From NCBI RefSeq assembly GCF_022637395.1, contig NZ_CP093337.1:1844001-1908000 (forward strand): 64,000 bases of DNA, given 5' to 3'. Under the pieces are notes generated by a model, which worked only from the letters and a program-made list of their open reading frames with translations, did not search any database and was not told where the DNA came from. Shown in pieces: positions 10,135 to 23,787 of this stretch. How positions within the stretch are numbered: position 1 is the stretch's first letter; the number at the start of each line of letters is the position of its first letter. Both the position numbers and the translations under genes were made by a program. This DNA is from Shinella sp. H4-D48. GTDB taxonomy: Bacteria > Pseudomonadota > Alphaproteobacteria > Rhizobiales > Rhizobiaceae.

Positions 10135-11625
10135 ATGCAAAGCCATAATGACACATTGCTTCTTAAACCCGAACAGATGGAGCAGGTGGATCACGCCGCC
10201 GCGGCATCCGGTCTTTCCAGCTACGGTCTTATGGAGCGGGCGGGGCAGGCGGTCGCCGCCTGCGCGCTGCGCCGCTTTCCCGGCGCGTTGCGCTTCGTCA
10301 TCCTTTGCGGCCCCGGAAATAACGGCGGAGACGGGTATGTCGCGGCGCGCGCGTTGCTTGCGGCCGGCGCGGAGATCGCCGTTCATGTTTTGGGCGAGCC
10401 GGCGGCTCTGCGCGGCGATGCGGCAACCGCTTACGCGCACTTTACCGGCTCCGTCGCGCCGCTTGCGTCTTATCATCCCCAGAGCGGCGACGTCGTGGTG
10501 GATGCCCTGTTCGGGGCTGGGCTGGCACGGAACCTCGCGGCCGACGTGATCACGACCATCGAGGCCATCAACGAAAGCGCTGTTCCCGTGCTTGCGGTTG
10601 ATCTGCCCTCAGGTATCGACGGAAGAACCGGCGCAGTGCGGGGGGCAGCCTTCCAGGCCACTGCGACCGTCACCTTCATGTGCCGCAAGCCAGGGCATCT
10701 TCTCCTGCCGGGCCGAATGATGGCAGGTGACTTGGAAATCTTCGACATCGGCATACCCGAGCGCATCCTGCTCTCCCATGGCGGAAAGATCGGGGTGAAT
10801 GCACCAGCGGCGTGGCGCCATCTTCTGCCGGTGAAGACGGGGGCGGGACATAAATATGTGCGGGGTCATCTCGCCGTCTTCTCCGGGCCTGCCACGGCAA
10901 CGGGGGCGTGTCGGCTCTCTGCAATGGCCGGGCTCCGTGCCGGCGCCGGGCTCGTCACGCTGTTATCGCCGACCGCAGCATTATCCTCCAATGCCGCTCA
11001 TCTCACCGCGGTCATGCTGAAGCCGGTCGATGGGGACGGCGACCTCTCGGCCTTGCTGGAGGATGTCCGCCTCAAGACCTTCGTGCTTGGGCCTGGCTTC
11101 GGGGATGGAGAACGAGCGCGGCGCTATGCCGATCTTATCGCCTCGGGCGAACGAAGGCTGGTTCTCGATGCCGACGGCATCACGGCTTTTCGCAACGACC
11201 CGCAGATGCTTTTCGACCTCTTTGCCGAAGGAGAGCCGCGGCTGGTCCTGACACCGCATGACGGCGAATTCGCCCGGCTGTTTCCCGATCTTGCCGAAGA
11301 CAGCACGCTTTCGAAGATCGAGAGGGGCCAAAAGGCCGCGGCGCGCAGCAATGGCGTGGTTATCCTCAAGGGCGCGGATACGGTAATCGCCGCACCGGAC
11401 GGCCGGGCACTCGTCAATGAAAACGCGCCACCATGGCTTGCGACCGCCGGGTCCGGCGACGTGTTGGCCGGTCTCGTCGGCGCGCATCTTGCACAAGGCA
11501 TGCCGGCGTTCGAGGCGGCCGCCAGCGCGGTCTGGCGCCATGGAGAGGCGGGACGCACGGCCGGCGAGGGACTGACGGCCGAAACGTTGATCGACGCTCT
11601 GGGCGGCGTCGATCAGTTCAAATGA
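10135..11625 (+). CDS. nnr: Bifunctional NAD(P)H-hydrate epimerase / ADP-dependent dehydratase
   Basis: This 496-residue protein repairs damaged NADH and NADPH: the N-terminal YjeF_N half epimerises the hydrates and the C-terminal ribokinase-like half dehydrates the S form using ADP. Seen are GPGNNGGDGYVAARALL in the epimerase nucleotide-binding loop, VDLPSGIDG, then in the C-terminal half VLGPGFGDGERAR, VLDADG, LTPHDGEFARLF and WLATAGSGDVLAG. The ATG at 10135 is preferred to an upstream in-frame TTG at 10075, because homologous sequence begins at about the MQSHNDTLLLKPEQM stretch. It is divergent from glnB, a gene order common in rhizobia. Confidence 0.93.
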   Translation: MQSHNDTLLLKPEQMEQVDHAAAASGLSSYGLMERAGQAVAACALRRFPGALRFVILCGPGNNGGDGYVAARALLAAGAEIAVHVLGEPAALRGDAATAYAHFTGSVAPLASYHPQSGDVVVDALFGAGLARNLAADVITTIEAINESAVPVLAVDLPSGIDGRTGAVRGAAFQATATVTFMCRKPGHLLLPGRMMAGDLEIFDIGIPERILLSHGGKIGVNAPAAWRHLLPVKTGAGHKYVRGHLAVFSGPATATGACRLSAMAGLRAGAGLVTLLSPTAALSSNAAHLTAVMLKPVDGDGDLSALLEDVRLKTFVLGPGFGDGERARRYADLIASGERRLVLDADGITAFRNDPQMLFDLFAEGEPRLVLTPHDGEFARLFPDLAEDSTLSKIERGQKAAARSNGVVILKGADTVIAAPDGRALVNENAPPWLATAGSGDVLAGLVGAHLAQGMPAFEAAASAVWRHGEAGRTAGEGLTAETLIDALGGVDQFK

Positions 11626-11680
11626 GCGTTCGCAGGGCATGGCCGCCCGGCTGCCGAGCGCTCGGCCCCAATGATATAGA

Positions 11681-12496
11681 TTATGAGCGCGGCTGCGTAC
11701 GTTTTTGCAATTCGCGCGCGCCGTTCGGCGCATTGACCTTGCCCGACGTGATAAAGAAGGCGAAGACGTCGCGCGGTTTCTTGGCTGGCTTCGTGTCTGG
11801 ATCGATCTTCGGCAGGTCGGACGGCTCGCCGCCTGCTGACCAATCCTTCAACCGCTCCGCCCACTCGTCCAGTGCCTTTGGCGGATAGCAGGTTTCGACA
11901 TCGTCGGATCCCTTCTGCAGGCGCGCATAGACAAAATCGGCCGTCACGTCTGCGATTTCAGGATAGTCCGCATGCTGCGCATAGACGATGGCAGCGTTGT
12001 ACTTGCGCGCCAAGGCAGCAAATTCCGGGTTCATGAAGCTCTCGTTGCGCACTTCTAGCGCATGTTTCAGCGCAAGCCCGTCCTGCTTTTCCGGCAGGAG
12101 CTTGAGAAAACCCTCGAAATCCTCCGGTTCGAACTTCTTGGTCGGCGCGAACTGCCAGAGGATCGGGCCGAGATGCTCGCCAAGCTCCGTCAGGCCCTGC
12201 GTCAGGAACTTTTCGACGGATTCGCCACCATCGGCCAGAACCTTGCGGTTGGTGGTGAACCGGCTGGCCTTGAGCGAGAAGATGAAACCGTCAGGCACTT
12301 CCGACGCCCATTTGGCGAAGGTTTCCGGTTTCTGCGAGCCGTAATAGGTGCCGTTGACCTCGATCGTCGTCAGTTCGCGGCTTGCGAATTCAAGCTGGCG
12401 CTTCTTCACCAGTTTTTCCGGGTAGAACGTTCCCTCCCAAGGCTCGAAGGTCCAGCCGCCGATGCCGGTTCTTATCGCGCCGGATGTACTCATCAT
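11681..12496 (-). CDS. DUF72 domain-containing protein (YecE type)
   Basis: This 271-residue protein belongs to the DUF72/YecE family, a TIM-barrel fold of unproven function. Recognisable features are the start IRTGIGGWTFEPWEGTFYPE, the FASRELTTIEVNGTYYG stretch, FIFSLKASRFTTN, and LWQFAPTKKFEPEDF. The C-terminal Lys/Arg-rich tail (KPAKKPRDVFAFFITSGKV) is also typical. It converges with nnr (55 bp) and sits 16 bp beyond the uvrA stop on the same strand, so it may be read from uvrA transcripts and thus fall under SOS control; this last point is inference. Confidence 0.88.
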   Translation of the reverse strand: MMSTSGAIRTGIGGWTFEPWEGTFYPEKLVKKRQLEFASRELTTIEVNGTYYGSQKPETFAKWASEVPDGFIFSLKASRFTTNRKVLADGGESVEKFLTQGLTELGEHLGPILWQFAPTKKFEPEDFEGFLKLLPEKQDGLALKHALEVRNESFMNPEFAALARKYNAAIVYAQHADYPEIADVTADFVYARLQKGSDDVETCYPPKALDEWAERLKDWSAGGEPSDLPKIDPDTKPAKKPRDVFAFFITSGKVNAPNGARELQKRTQPRS

Positions 12497-12512
12497 CGTC
12501 CTCCCTTGTCAC

Positions 12513-15431
<2,919 letters not shown>

Positions 15432-15570
15432 GGTATCCAGCGTCAGAAATCGTTGCGCATTCAGGAAAGGTCGGCTTCTATGTAGGGATTGGCAGCCGCG
15501 TGTCCATGCGCCCTCGAGAAGATTCCGTGCCCGTTTCCGATTCGGTTGACAAGAGTGTAGGGAATTAATA

Positions 15571-15585
15571 GAACAAAAAAAGAAC
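15571..15585. promoter_or_regulatory. LexA (SOS) box shared by uvrA and ssb
   Basis: The site is GAAC-AAAAAAA-GAAC, an exact match to the alphaproteobacterial LexA motif GAAC-N7-GAAC (GTTC-N7-GTTC on the other strand). It lies in the 282-bp region between divergent uvrA and ssb, 140 bp from uvrA and 129 bp from ssb. Both genes are known SOS members in alphaproteobacteria, so joint LexA control is very likely. Confidence 0.88.
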
Positions 15586-15713
15586 AAAAATGCGCAATCT
15601 GTGGATTGTCGCTTGCGTGGGGCGCGCTGGCGCGCTCCAGTCGATAAGGTATCGTCGATCTAGTGACAAATGCCGGGTGCCCTTCGCCCGGCGCGACAAC
15701 GGGAAATACGGGT

Positions 15714-16262
15714 ATGGCTGGAAGCGTCAACAAGGTTATCTTGATCGGGAACGTCGGTGCGGACCCGGAAATCCGGCGCACGCAGGATGGTCGGCCGATC
15801 GCCAACCTGCGCATCGCCACGTCCGAAACCTGGCGCGACCGCAACAGCGGCGAGCGCCGCGAGAAGACGGAGTGGCACAATGTCGTCGTATTCAACGAAG
15901 GCCTGTGCAAGGTCGTCGAGCAGTATGTGAAGAAGGGTGCGAAGCTCTATATCGAAGGCGCGCTGCAGACACGCAAGTGGCAGGACCAGACGGGTAATGA
16001 CCGCTACTCGACGGAAGTGGTGCTGCAGGGCTTCGGCTCCACCCTGACCATGCTGGACGGCCGTGGCGAAGGCGGTGGTGCAAGCCGCGGCGGCGATTTC
16101 GGCGGCAGCAGCAATTTCGGCGGCGCCAGCGGCGGCCAGGGCTATGACGACTACGGTTCGCGTCCGGCATCCGGCGGCGCGGCTGGCGGTGGCGGCGGAA
16201 GCAGCAGCCGTTCGGGTGGCGGTTCGCTTTCTCGCGACATGGATGATGACATCCCATTCTAA
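15714..16262 (+). CDS. ssb: Single-stranded DNA-binding protein
   Basis: This 182-residue protein coats single-stranded DNA in replication, recombination and repair. The N-terminal OB-fold (about 1-115) contains NKVILIGNVGADPEIR, GRPIANLRIATSE and KTEWHNVVVF. A Gly/Ser-rich linker (about 118-172) follows, and the C-terminus DMDDDIPF is the acidic tip that recruits partner proteins. The ATG at 15714 gives the usual MAGSVNKV start. It is followed by a terminator at 16320. Confidence 0.97.
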   Translation: MAGSVNKVILIGNVGADPEIRRTQDGRPIANLRIATSETWRDRNSGERREKTEWHNVVVFNEGLCKVVEQYVKKGAKLYIEGALQTRKWQDQTGNDRYSTEVVLQGFGSTLTMLDGRGEGGGASRGGDFGGSSNFGGASGGQGYDDYGSRPASGGAAGGGGGSSSRSGGGSLSRDMDDDIPF

Positions 16263-16319
16263 GCAAATTACCTTGGCTCCCGGGGATTACGTGGGGGCTG
16301 CGGTCTGACGTCAAGGTTG

Positions 16320-16354
16320 ACGGCGCCCATTCGTGAGAGGAGGGCGCCGTTTTG
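16320..16354 (+). terminator. Terminator after ssb that overlaps the start region of the next gene
   Basis: A 9-bp perfect stem (ACGGCGCCC at 16320-16328 with GGGCGCCGT at 16342-16350) encloses a 13-nt loop and is followed by TTT then G. The loop and 3' arm contain GAGAGGAGGG, the only good ribosome-binding site for the TTG at 16352, so folding of the hairpin would hide that site. Confidence 0.75.
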
Positions 16355-17236
16355 AGTCTTCTTAAAGGTGCAGTACGTTTTGTATTGCTGACACTCGCGA
16401 TCGGTCTTTTCGGAAGCCTGATCGCGGCCATGGACGTGCCGGCCGGTGGGACGCCCGGACTGACCGCCTTGGGCATTATTGGCGCGATCATCATTTTGCT
16501 CAGCCCTTTTCTCGCCGCGACCTGGATGTGGCGGCGACGCAGCATAGCGAAGGCACGAGACGCGTCGATGCGCATGGCCGCGCTCGCGCAAGAGCAGGAA
16601 TACCAGCAGAACCTTCTGCGGCGGCGATCCATCGAACACCAAAGGTTGATCGACGCGGTGGACAGGCACTTCAGTGCCCTGAACCGCAATCTCGCGCTCG
16701 CCATCAGGACCAACGATTACGGCGCTGTCGTCAAGGACACGACCGACGAGGCGCTCGTCGAGTTTTTTGCCAGCGTTGCGCTCGACAGTGCGCTGTTTTC
16801 TTTCGAGGAAGCAAAAGCGCTGGTTTTTGAACAGCTCAACATCCGCAGGCGTGCACAAGCGGCCACAGGATTCGACGCCGACACTCTTCCAAGGGACGGG
16901 CACAACTTCGAACAGTGGGTAGCCCATTCACTCACCCGGTTCGGTTGGAAGGCTGAGGTGACACGCGGCTCCGGCGACCAGGGACTGGACGTCATAGCCG
17001 AGAAAGCGGGCAGGCGTCTCGGTTTGCAATGCAAGCTTTATGGAAGCCCTGTCGGCAACAAGGCGGTGCAGGAGGCCCATGCAGGCATGGTCTATTACGG
17101 TGTTGATGCCGCGGGAGTCCTCACCAACGCCAGCTTCACGCCTAGCGCCAACGCATTGGCTATGATGACGGGTGTAAAGCTTTTCTCACAACACGACATC
17201 CCTGACCTTTTCGAGAAAACATTCGGCGCGCGATAG
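16352..17236 (+). CDS. Membrane-anchored Mrr-family restriction endonuclease-like protein
   Basis: This 294-residue protein has two N-terminal transmembrane helices (about 8-26 and 37-59), a basic and helical linker (about 60-165) and a C-terminal Mrr_cat nuclease domain (about 183-290). The catalytic pattern of the PD-(D/E)xK superfamily is intact: GHNFEQWV (Glu187), GDQGLDVIA (Asp213) and LQCK (Gln226, Lys228). A TTG start is used: it is the only start between an in-frame stop at 16334 and the first helix, and AGGAGG lies 8 nt upstream. Role unknown; the fold suggests cleavage of foreign or modified DNA at the inner membrane. It follows ssb and converges on marC. Confidence 0.85.
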   Translation: MSLLKGAVRFVLLTLAIGLFGSLIAAMDVPAGGTPGLTALGIIGAIIILLSPFLAATWMWRRRSIAKARDASMRMAALAQEQEYQQNLLRRRSIEHQRLIDAVDRHFSALNRNLALAIRTNDYGAVVKDTTDEALVEFFASVALDSALFSFEEAKALVFEQLNIRRRAQAATGFDADTLPRDGHNFEQWVAHSLTRFGWKAEVTRGSGDQGLDVIAEKAGRRLGLQCKLYGSPVGNKAVQEAHAGMVYYGVDAAGVLTNASFTPSANALAMMTGVKLFSQHDIPDLFEKTFGAR

Positions 17237-17251
17237 CGCTGACTGTCCCTC

Positions 17252-17881
17252 TCAGAGAATAAACACCGATTTCACACCATCGACCACGAACTGCACGGCC
17301 AGTGCAGCAAGGATCACGCCAAGCAAGCGGGTGAGGATGGCGCGGCCGGTGTTACCGAGGAAGCGATCGATGCGGTCGGCGATGACGAGGGCGAGGAAGA
17401 GAATGGCGATGCAAAGCGCCAGAACGCCGATAAGGGCGGTACGCTCCAGCGCCGACGGAAACGAGCCGGACAGCAGGATCGTCGCGGAAATGGCGCCGGG
17501 GCCGGCAATCAGTGGCAAGGCAAGCGGGAAGACGGCGATGTTATGGATATGGTCGCGGGTGATTGCCACCTCGCTGGTCTTTTCCTTCCGCTCGTTGCGG
17601 CGTTCGAAGATCATCTCGAAAGCGATCCAGAAGAGCAGCAGGCCGCCGGCGATGCGGAAGGCGCCGATGGAGATGCCGAGCAGCGAGAGCACGCTCGATC
17701 CGGTGACGGCGAAGACGGCCAGGATGCAGAAGGCGATCAGCGAGCCGCGCAGCGCCACCTGCTTGCGCTGTGCGCGCGTCATGCCGACGGTGAGCCCGAG
17801 AAAAATCGGCGCAAGGCCGGGCGGATCGATGGTGACGAGCAGCGTCGTGATCGCGTTGATCACCGTGTCTGTGGTGAGCAT
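17252..17881 (-). CDS. MarC family inner-membrane protein
   Basis: This 209-residue protein has six predicted transmembrane helices and the MarC/UPF0056 pattern: TTLLVTIDPPGLAPIFLGLT at the first helix, FRIAGGLLLFWIAFEMI in the middle and PLALPLIAGPGAISATILL in the second repeat. The start at MLTTDTVINAITTL is preferred over a 12-residue upstream extension (MKRPRNGEGNDR), because GAGGGGA precedes it. The family was once linked to multiple antibiotic resistance in E. coli, but that was not upheld and its function is unknown. Confidence 0.9.
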   Translation of the reverse strand: MLTTDTVINAITTLLVTIDPPGLAPIFLGLTVGMTRAQRKQVALRGSLIAFCILAVFAVTGSSVLSLLGISIGAFRIAGGLLLFWIAFEMIFERRNERKEKTSEVAITRDHIHNIAVFPLALPLIAGPGAISATILLSGSFPSALERTALIGVLALCIAILFLALVIADRIDRFLGNTGRAILTRLLGVILAALAVQFVVDGVKSVFIL

Positions 17882-18119
17882 CCGGTCATTCCCCTCGCCG
17901 TTGCGCGGCCGTTTCACGAAGCCTTATAGAGACATTGTTAGGCGAGGGCGCCGCATAAGGGAAGGGCGCGCGCAAAGCGGCGCCCGCGCGACCATGAAAA
18001 TGCGCAAATTCGCGGATTTCCTGGGAAAAGGCTGTTCACAACCCTTCGCAAAATTGGCGCTTATGCCGCCGGTAGGCTATAAAATTGCATCTGATTCTGA
18101 ACAACGATCGTGACCGAAA

Positions 18120-20903
<2,784 letters not shown>

Positions 20904-20932
20904 GCCTCCCCAATACAGCCAAGAAAACGTGA

Positions 20933-20969
20933 AAAAGCCGGACGGGCAGGGAACGACCGTCCGGCTTTT
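20933..20969. terminator. Terminator after gyrA, usable from both sides
   Basis: A 13-bp perfect stem (20933-20945 with 20957-20969) encloses an 11-nt loop. It begins with A residues and ends with TTTT, so it can serve both gyrA and the small minus-strand genes that end at 21027. Confidence 0.9.
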
Positions 20970-21026
20970 CAATGTTGGCGGGCGGCCTGGAGGAAAGCCA
21001 CCCGCACTAACGGCGGCAAAGGGGCG

Positions 21027-21179
21027 CTACACGCCGAAGCCGCCTGCTTCTGTTTTCAGCCTTGCGGCCTTCAGCTCTGCACGGTCCCGCTTCAGGTCGA
21101 GGATCGTGCGAGAAAAGTCGAATGTGAACACCACACTGATGAAGAGCGTAGCGAAAATCGTCAGCAACGCCATTGCCAT
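21027..21179 (-). CDS. Small membrane protein (50 aa)
   Basis: This short gene encodes one hydrophobic helix (MAMALLTIFATLFISVVFTF, residues 1-20) followed by a charged helical tail (DFSRTILDLKRDRAELKAAR). The ATG has a good ribosome-binding site (GAGCGGGGAT) that overlaps the stop region of the gene just upstream, and the two genes are separated by 8 bp. It is probably a small integral membrane protein. I do not recognise a named family. Confidence 0.6.
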   Translation of the reverse strand: MAMALLTIFATLFISVVFTFDFSRTILDLKRDRAELKAARLKTEAGGFGV

Positions 21180-21187
21180 ATCCCCGC

Positions 21188-21313
21188 TCAACGCAGCCAC
21201 TTGCCGCGGCCCGCACCTTCGGCAGCTGCCGGGCGATCCTCTTCGCGAAGGGCGTGGAAAGCCGCAACGCTGAGGGCGATGAACATGGTCATGCAAAGTA
21301 GAGCGAGTGCCAT
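21188..21313 (-). CDS. Small membrane protein (41 aa)
   Basis: The 41-codon frame encodes MALALLCMTMFIALSVAAFH followed by a charged tail (ALREEDRPAAAEG and GRGKWLR). The start is preceded by GGAAAGGAACACCAAG, a strong Shine-Dalgarno at normal spacing. It is the first gene of a likely two-gene unit with the 50-residue protein and is read toward gyrA. Both products have one N-terminal helix. The function is unknown. The ribosome-binding sites and the coupling are the main evidence that they are real. Confidence 0.6.
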   Translation of the reverse strand: MALALLCMTMFIALSVAAFHALREEDRPAAAEGAGRGKWLR

Positions 21314-21562
21314 CTTGGTGTTCCTTTCCGTTTAAGGAAACGCAATGCTTCATTCACTTCATTCGGTCGGTAAAATGCCCCGCGACGACTTTTGTTCCCG
21401 ACCCTATGCTGTCATTTAGACATGGCGTGCCTGAAATGACCTTGAACGGGCCATTCATGTGCTGTTCATGATCTCGGCAGGGGATAGGTGCGGGTGCGTC
21501 AGGCCGCACCCTTGCGGATCACCGCTGTCCGTGACAAAAGGCGGGCAAACGGGACCTCGCCG

Positions 21563-22057
21563 ATGACAGTCGCCTTTTATCCTGGCTCTTTCGATCCGTT
21601 CACAAACGGCCACATCGACGTACTCGTGCAGGCGCTGAACGTCGCATCCAAACTTGTCGTTGCGATCGGCGTACACCCCGGCAAGACGCCGCTTTTTTCC
21701 TTCGAGGAGCGCGCCGACCTTATTCAGCGATCGATCGCCGATGCGCTGCCGGCGCGGGCAGGGGATGTCAGTGTTGTTTCATTTTCCAATCTGGTTGTGG
21801 ATGCCGCACGGTCGCATGGCGCGCGGTTGCTGATCCGCGGCCTGCGGGACGGAACGGATCTCGATTATGAAATGCAGATGGCCGGCATGAACCGGCAAAT
21901 GGCGCCCGATGTGCAGACGGTGTTTCTGCCCGCCGGCGTCGCCTCGCGGCCCATTACCGCCACATTGGTCCGCCAGATCGCGGCCATGGGCGGCGATGTC
22001 AGTGCTTTCGTTCCGGCGCCCGTCTTTGCGGCCCTCAAGGCCCGCCACAAGGGCTGA
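21563..22057 (+). CDS. coaD: Pantetheine-phosphate adenylyltransferase
   Basis: This 164-residue enzyme transfers AMP from ATP to 4'-phosphopantetheine, the fourth step of coenzyme A synthesis. The nucleotidyltransferase motif [12 protein letters not shown] (T/HxGH type) is at residues 8-19, and [20 protein letters not shown] and [11 protein letters not shown] (the ISSTxVR equivalent) follow. The ATG at 21563 gives the canonical [12 protein letters not shown] start; an upstream in-frame extension is not conserved. It heads a same-strand run with the cyclophilin genes. Confidence 0.96.
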   Translation: MTVAFYPGSFDPFTNGHIDVLVQALNVASKLVVAIGVHPGKTPLFSFEERADLIQRSIADALPARAGDVSVVSFSNLVVDAARSHGARLLIRGLRDGTDLDYEMQMAGMNRQMAPDVQTVFLPAGVASRPITATLVRQIAAMGGDVSAFVPAPVFAALKARHKG

Positions 22058-22091
22058 GCCCCATTATCCTGAACCCATCAAGGGAGCTATC

Positions 22092-22658
22092 ATGAACATT
22101 CTCCGCACCGCCTTTGCAGGCGCCCTGTTCCTGGCGACAGCGACCGGCGCCTTCGTGGCCCAGGCCGCCGACTTCATCACGATCCAGCTCAAGGACGGGC
22201 CCGTCGTCATCGAACTGAACGACAAGGCGCCGAAGCACGCCGAGCGCATCAAGGCGCTGGCTGCCGCCGGCGAGTACGACAACGTCGCCTTCCATCGCGT
22301 GATCGACGGCTTCATGGCCCAGACGGGTGACGTGCAGTACGGCGATATGGAGAACGGCTTCCAGCCCCAGGCAGCCGGTACGGGCGGTTCCAGCCAGCCG
22401 GACCTGCCGGCCGAGTTCTCGGATATCCCGTTCGAGCGCGGCACGGTCGGTATGGCGCGCGCGCAGGATCCGAATTCCGCCAACTCGCAGTTCTTCATCA
22501 TGTTCGCCCCCGGCGACTTCCTGAACGGCCAGTATACGGTCGTCGGCAAGGTCGTTTCGGGCATGGAGAATGTCGACAAGATCAAGCGCGGCGACGATGC
22601 CAATAACGGTTCCGTCACCGACCCTGACCGCATGATCAAGGTCACCGTCGGCAAGTAA
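22092..22658 (+). CDS. ppiA: Peptidyl-prolyl cis-trans isomerase, cyclophilin type, exported
   Basis: This 188-residue cyclophilin has a signal peptide (MNILRTAFAGALFLATATGA through VAQA, cleaved near residue 25) and so acts in the periplasm on proline bonds of exported proteins. The cyclophilin core is complete: VAFHRVIDGFMAQTGDVQYG contains the active-site FHR and the Gln of GFMxQxGD, followed by FERGTVGMARAQDPNSANSQFFI. It starts 34 bp after coaD and precedes a cytosolic paralogue. Confidence 0.94.
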   Translation: MNILRTAFAGALFLATATGAFVAQAADFITIQLKDGPVVIELNDKAPKHAERIKALAAAGEYDNVAFHRVIDGFMAQTGDVQYGDMENGFQPQAAGTGGSSQPDLPAEFSDIPFERGTVGMARAQDPNSANSQFFIMFAPGDFLNGQYTVVGKVVSGMENVDKIKRGDDANNGSVTDPDRMIKVTVGK

Positions 22659-22738
22659 AGGCATTTTTTGATTTGGTGCCTGTTGTAATCCCGAAGGTAG
22701 GACACACCTTTGGGGCAGGCTTTTGAAGGAGAGAGACC

Positions 22739-23254
22739 ATGGCCGAGATCAAGGATCCGGAAAACACCATCATCATGGAAACCACGAAGGGCAAGGTGGT
22801 CATCCAGCTGCTTCCGGACCTTGCACCGGGCCACGTGGCACGCGTCAAGGAACTGACGCGCGAAGGCGCCTATGACGGCGTCGTCTTCCACCGCGTGATC
22901 GAGGACTTCATGGCCCAGACAGGCGACGTGCAGTACGGAAAGACGGGCGGCAAGGACTTCAATCCATCGCGCGCCGGCATGGGCGGCTCCGAAAAGCCGG
23001 ACCTCAAGGCCGAGTTTTCCAACATGAGCCATGTCCGCGGCACCTGCTCCATGGCCCGCTCGCAGATGCCGAACTCCGCCAACTCGCAGTTCTTCATCTG
23101 CTTCACCGATGCTCCCTGGCTTAACAAGCAGTACTCCGTCTGGGGCCAAGTCATCGAGGGCATGGACAATATTGACAAGATCAAGCGCGGCGAGCCGGTG
23201 CGCGATCCCGATACCATCGTTTCGATGAAGGTTGCCGCCGACGTAGCGGCCTGA
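22739..23254 (+). CDS. ppiB: Peptidyl-prolyl cis-trans isomerase, cyclophilin type, cytosolic
   Basis: This 171-residue cyclophilin lacks a signal peptide and should act in the cytoplasm. The active-site pattern VVFHRVIEDFMAQTGDVQYG and the MARSQMPNSANSQFFICF segment are intact. Its start follows GAAGGAGAG. It is a tandem paralogue of the exported cyclophilin just upstream; such export/cytosol pairs are common in rhizobia. A strong terminator follows. Confidence 0.95.
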   Translation: MAEIKDPENTIIMETTKGKVVIQLLPDLAPGHVARVKELTREGAYDGVVFHRVIEDFMAQTGDVQYGKTGGKDFNPSRAGMGGSEKPDLKAEFSNMSHVRGTCSMARSQMPNSANSQFFICFTDAPWLNKQYSVWGQVIEGMDNIDKIKRGEPVRDPDTIVSMKVAADVAA

Positions 23255-23273
23255 TAGAAACCGATCGTTTTCG

Positions 23274-23303
23274 ACCGCGCCCGCCCTGGCGGGCGCGGTT
23301 TTG
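23274..23303 (+). terminator. Terminator after the cyclophilin pair
   Basis: An almost loopless 12-bp inverted repeat (ACCGCGCCCGCC at 23274-23285 with GGCGGGCGCGGT at 23288-23299) is followed by TTTTGTTTG. In practice the innermost pairs will be open as the loop. Confidence 0.88.
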
Positions 23304-23330
23304 TTTGTTCGCTTTTCAAGGATCGGCGAT

Positions 23331-23780
23331 ATGGCTGCTTTCCTCTGGGCGCTGCTCGGCATCGCGGCCGGCGCATGCATTGCAATTCAGGCGCCGATCA
23401 ATGCCATGCTTGGACGTGGCCTCGGCATGCCGGTCGCAGCCGCCTGCGTTTCCTTCCTGTCGGGCGCTGCCATCCTCGCGCTTGTCGTTCTGCTAACGTC
23501 CGCATTTGAAGCACGTTCACCGGATTGGCGCGGCCCGGACCTCTGGCTCTACATCGCCGGCGGCGCGTTGGGCACGGTCTATGTCACAACGGCGATCTTT
23601 CTCACACCGCGTATCGGCGCGGCGGCCGTCATGGCTTTTGCCGTGTCCGGCCAGCTTCTTGCCGGCATCCTGCTTGATCGTATCGGTTTCCTCGGCATGG
23701 CCGTGCGCGAAGTCTCGGTGGGGCGCATCAGCGGCGCCGTTCTGCTCGTTGCGGGCGCCCTGATGATCCGCTTCCTCTGA
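23331..23780 (+). CDS. DMT-like membrane protein (YdcZ/DUF606 family)
   Basis: This 149-residue protein has about five hydrophobic helices and the DUF606 pattern, a half-size relative of drug/metabolite transporters: [19 protein letters not shown] at the start, [33 protein letters not shown], and the closing [19 protein letters not shown]. Half-size members probably act as dimers. The ATG at 23331 begins the first helix. It is 8 bp ahead of queA, so the two may be cotranscribed. The substrate is unknown. Confidence 0.86.
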   Translation: MAAFLWALLGIAAGACIAIQAPINAMLGRGLGMPVAAACVSFLSGAAILALVVLLTSAFEARSPDWRGPDLWLYIAGGALGTVYVTTAIFLTPRIGAAAVMAFAVSGQLLAGILLDRIGFLGMAVREVSVGRISGAVLLVAGALMIRFL

Positions 23781-23787
23781 GAAAGCC

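Noticed and set aside
15669-15692. GC-rich imperfect hairpin in the ssb leader considered as a riboswitch or attenuator
   Set aside because: Short, imperfect and without further structure; no known riboswitch pattern.
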